Positions 6,969 through 7,184 of a stretch of DNA of 7,184 nt are shown here, in pieces. The stretch is from Bryobacterales bacterium. GTDB lineage: Bacteria; Acidobacteriota; Terriglobia; Bryobacterales; Bryobacteraceae. The stretch is from assembly GCA_003517725.1 (NCBI GenBank), contig DOZZ01000046.1, positions 1-7,184 on the forward strand, read 5' to 3'. A program made the translations under genes and the position numbers. The stretch's first letter is position 1, and every line of letters begins with the position of its first letter. The notes under the pieces are model-generated. The model searched no databases and was not told the origin of the DNA. It saw only the letters and a program-made list of their open reading frames with translations.

Positions 6969-7051
6969 AAATGTGATAAACAATACATTATTGTCCCCAA
7001 GGTGCCCGCCCGCAACAAATTACAAATGAATACACTCTGAATTAACTGTTA
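6969..7051 (-). promoter_or_regulatory. AT-rich upstream region of the giant gene with a weak sigma-70-like promoter and a small inverted repeat
   Basis: Bases about 7014-7060 are strikingly AT-rich against the GC-rich background. On the minus strand, TTGTTG (7018-7013) and GACAAT (6995-6990) are spaced by exactly 17 bases, a poor but correctly spaced -35/-10 pair that would start transcription about 15-20 bases before the ATG. A short inverted repeat, attaa (7041-7045) and ttaat (7052-7056), lies upstream and could bind a regulator. No Shine-Dalgarno sequence precedes the ATG at 6968, in keeping with a short or nearly leaderless message. All of this is weak pattern matching. Confidence 0.25.
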
Positions 7052-7184
7052 TTAATAATATTCGTACTGGCTGACAGGAGGCTGTTCTTCCGTCGCCAAC
7101 TCAAAAACCATTCTTTTAGCGTTGATTTGGGCGCTATAGAATTTCAAGGCCATTGATGACGGCACTGCCCATTCACGGTCACGT
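7052..7184 (-). CDS. Possible C-terminal fragment of an unknown gene entering from the right edge (partial)
   Basis: On the minus strand a frame is open from the window edge (first full codon at 7183) to TAA at 7054-7052, giving 43 residues. It includes an internal ATG that would start MALKFYSAQINAKRMVFELA and ends QYEYY. The composition is protein-like and amphipathic, but I recognise no family. Third codon positions are much less GC-rich than in the other genes. The stretch could therefore be a gene of different origin, a short standalone ORF (33 aa from the ATG), or open by chance in AT-richer DNA. It would lie upstream of the giant gene on the same strand with an 83-base gap. Confidence 0.3.
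   Translation of the reverse strand, partial: RDREWAVPSSMALKFYSAQINAKRMVFELATEEQPPVSQYEYY

Noticed and set aside
7071..7090. Shine-Dalgarno-like aggag on the plus strand near the right edge
   Set aside because: No start codon at a suitable distance opens a frame of useful length.

Overview
The window looks like chromosomal DNA from a GC-rich (about 60% G+C by eye) Gram-negative bacterium. My best guess is an acidobacterium of the Solibacter/Bryobacter type. This rests on (a) a Kdo transferase whose motifs differ from the proteobacterial pattern, (b) a very large, Cys-containing secreted protein of a type I associate with that group, and (c) the lipid A pathway, which requires an outer membrane. 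The assignment is inference from protein character; no rRNA or other marker is present.

Layout, left to right. Bases 1-102 (+) hold the last 33 codons of a probable class I/II PLP-dependent aminotransferase. Bases 175-795 (-) encode a 206-residue exported protein of unknown function. Bases 779-3133 (+) encode one long protein that joins two consecutive enzymes of lipid A-Kdo biosynthesis: an N-terminal Kdo transferase (WaaA/KdtA) and a C-terminal lipid A 4'-kinase (LpxK). Bases 3120-6968 (-) encode a 1282-residue secreted protein of unknown function, with an Ig/fibronectin-like N-terminal part and about 32 cysteines in the mature chain. Bases 6969-7051 are an AT-rich gap that probably carries the promoter of the giant gene. 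A possible C-terminal fragment of another minus-strand gene runs off the right edge (7052-7184).

The packing is tight. The exported-protein gene and waaA-lpxK are head to head with overlapping starts. waaA-lpxK and the giant gene are tail to tail and overlap by 14 bases. In the tail-to-tail zone each gene has a stem-loop just past its stop codon, lying inside the coding end of the opposite gene. These look like a pair of embedded transcription terminators.

The waaA-lpxK protein is the only part with a clear pathway: LpxK phosphorylates the tetraacyldisaccharide to lipid IVA, and WaaA then adds Kdo to it. Nothing in the sequence ties the two exported proteins or the aminotransferase functionally to that pathway. 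I saw no tRNA, rRNA, CRISPR array, insertion sequence or phage gene. The most interesting points are the waaA-lpxK fusion, the embedded terminator pair and the uncharacterised giant secreted protein.
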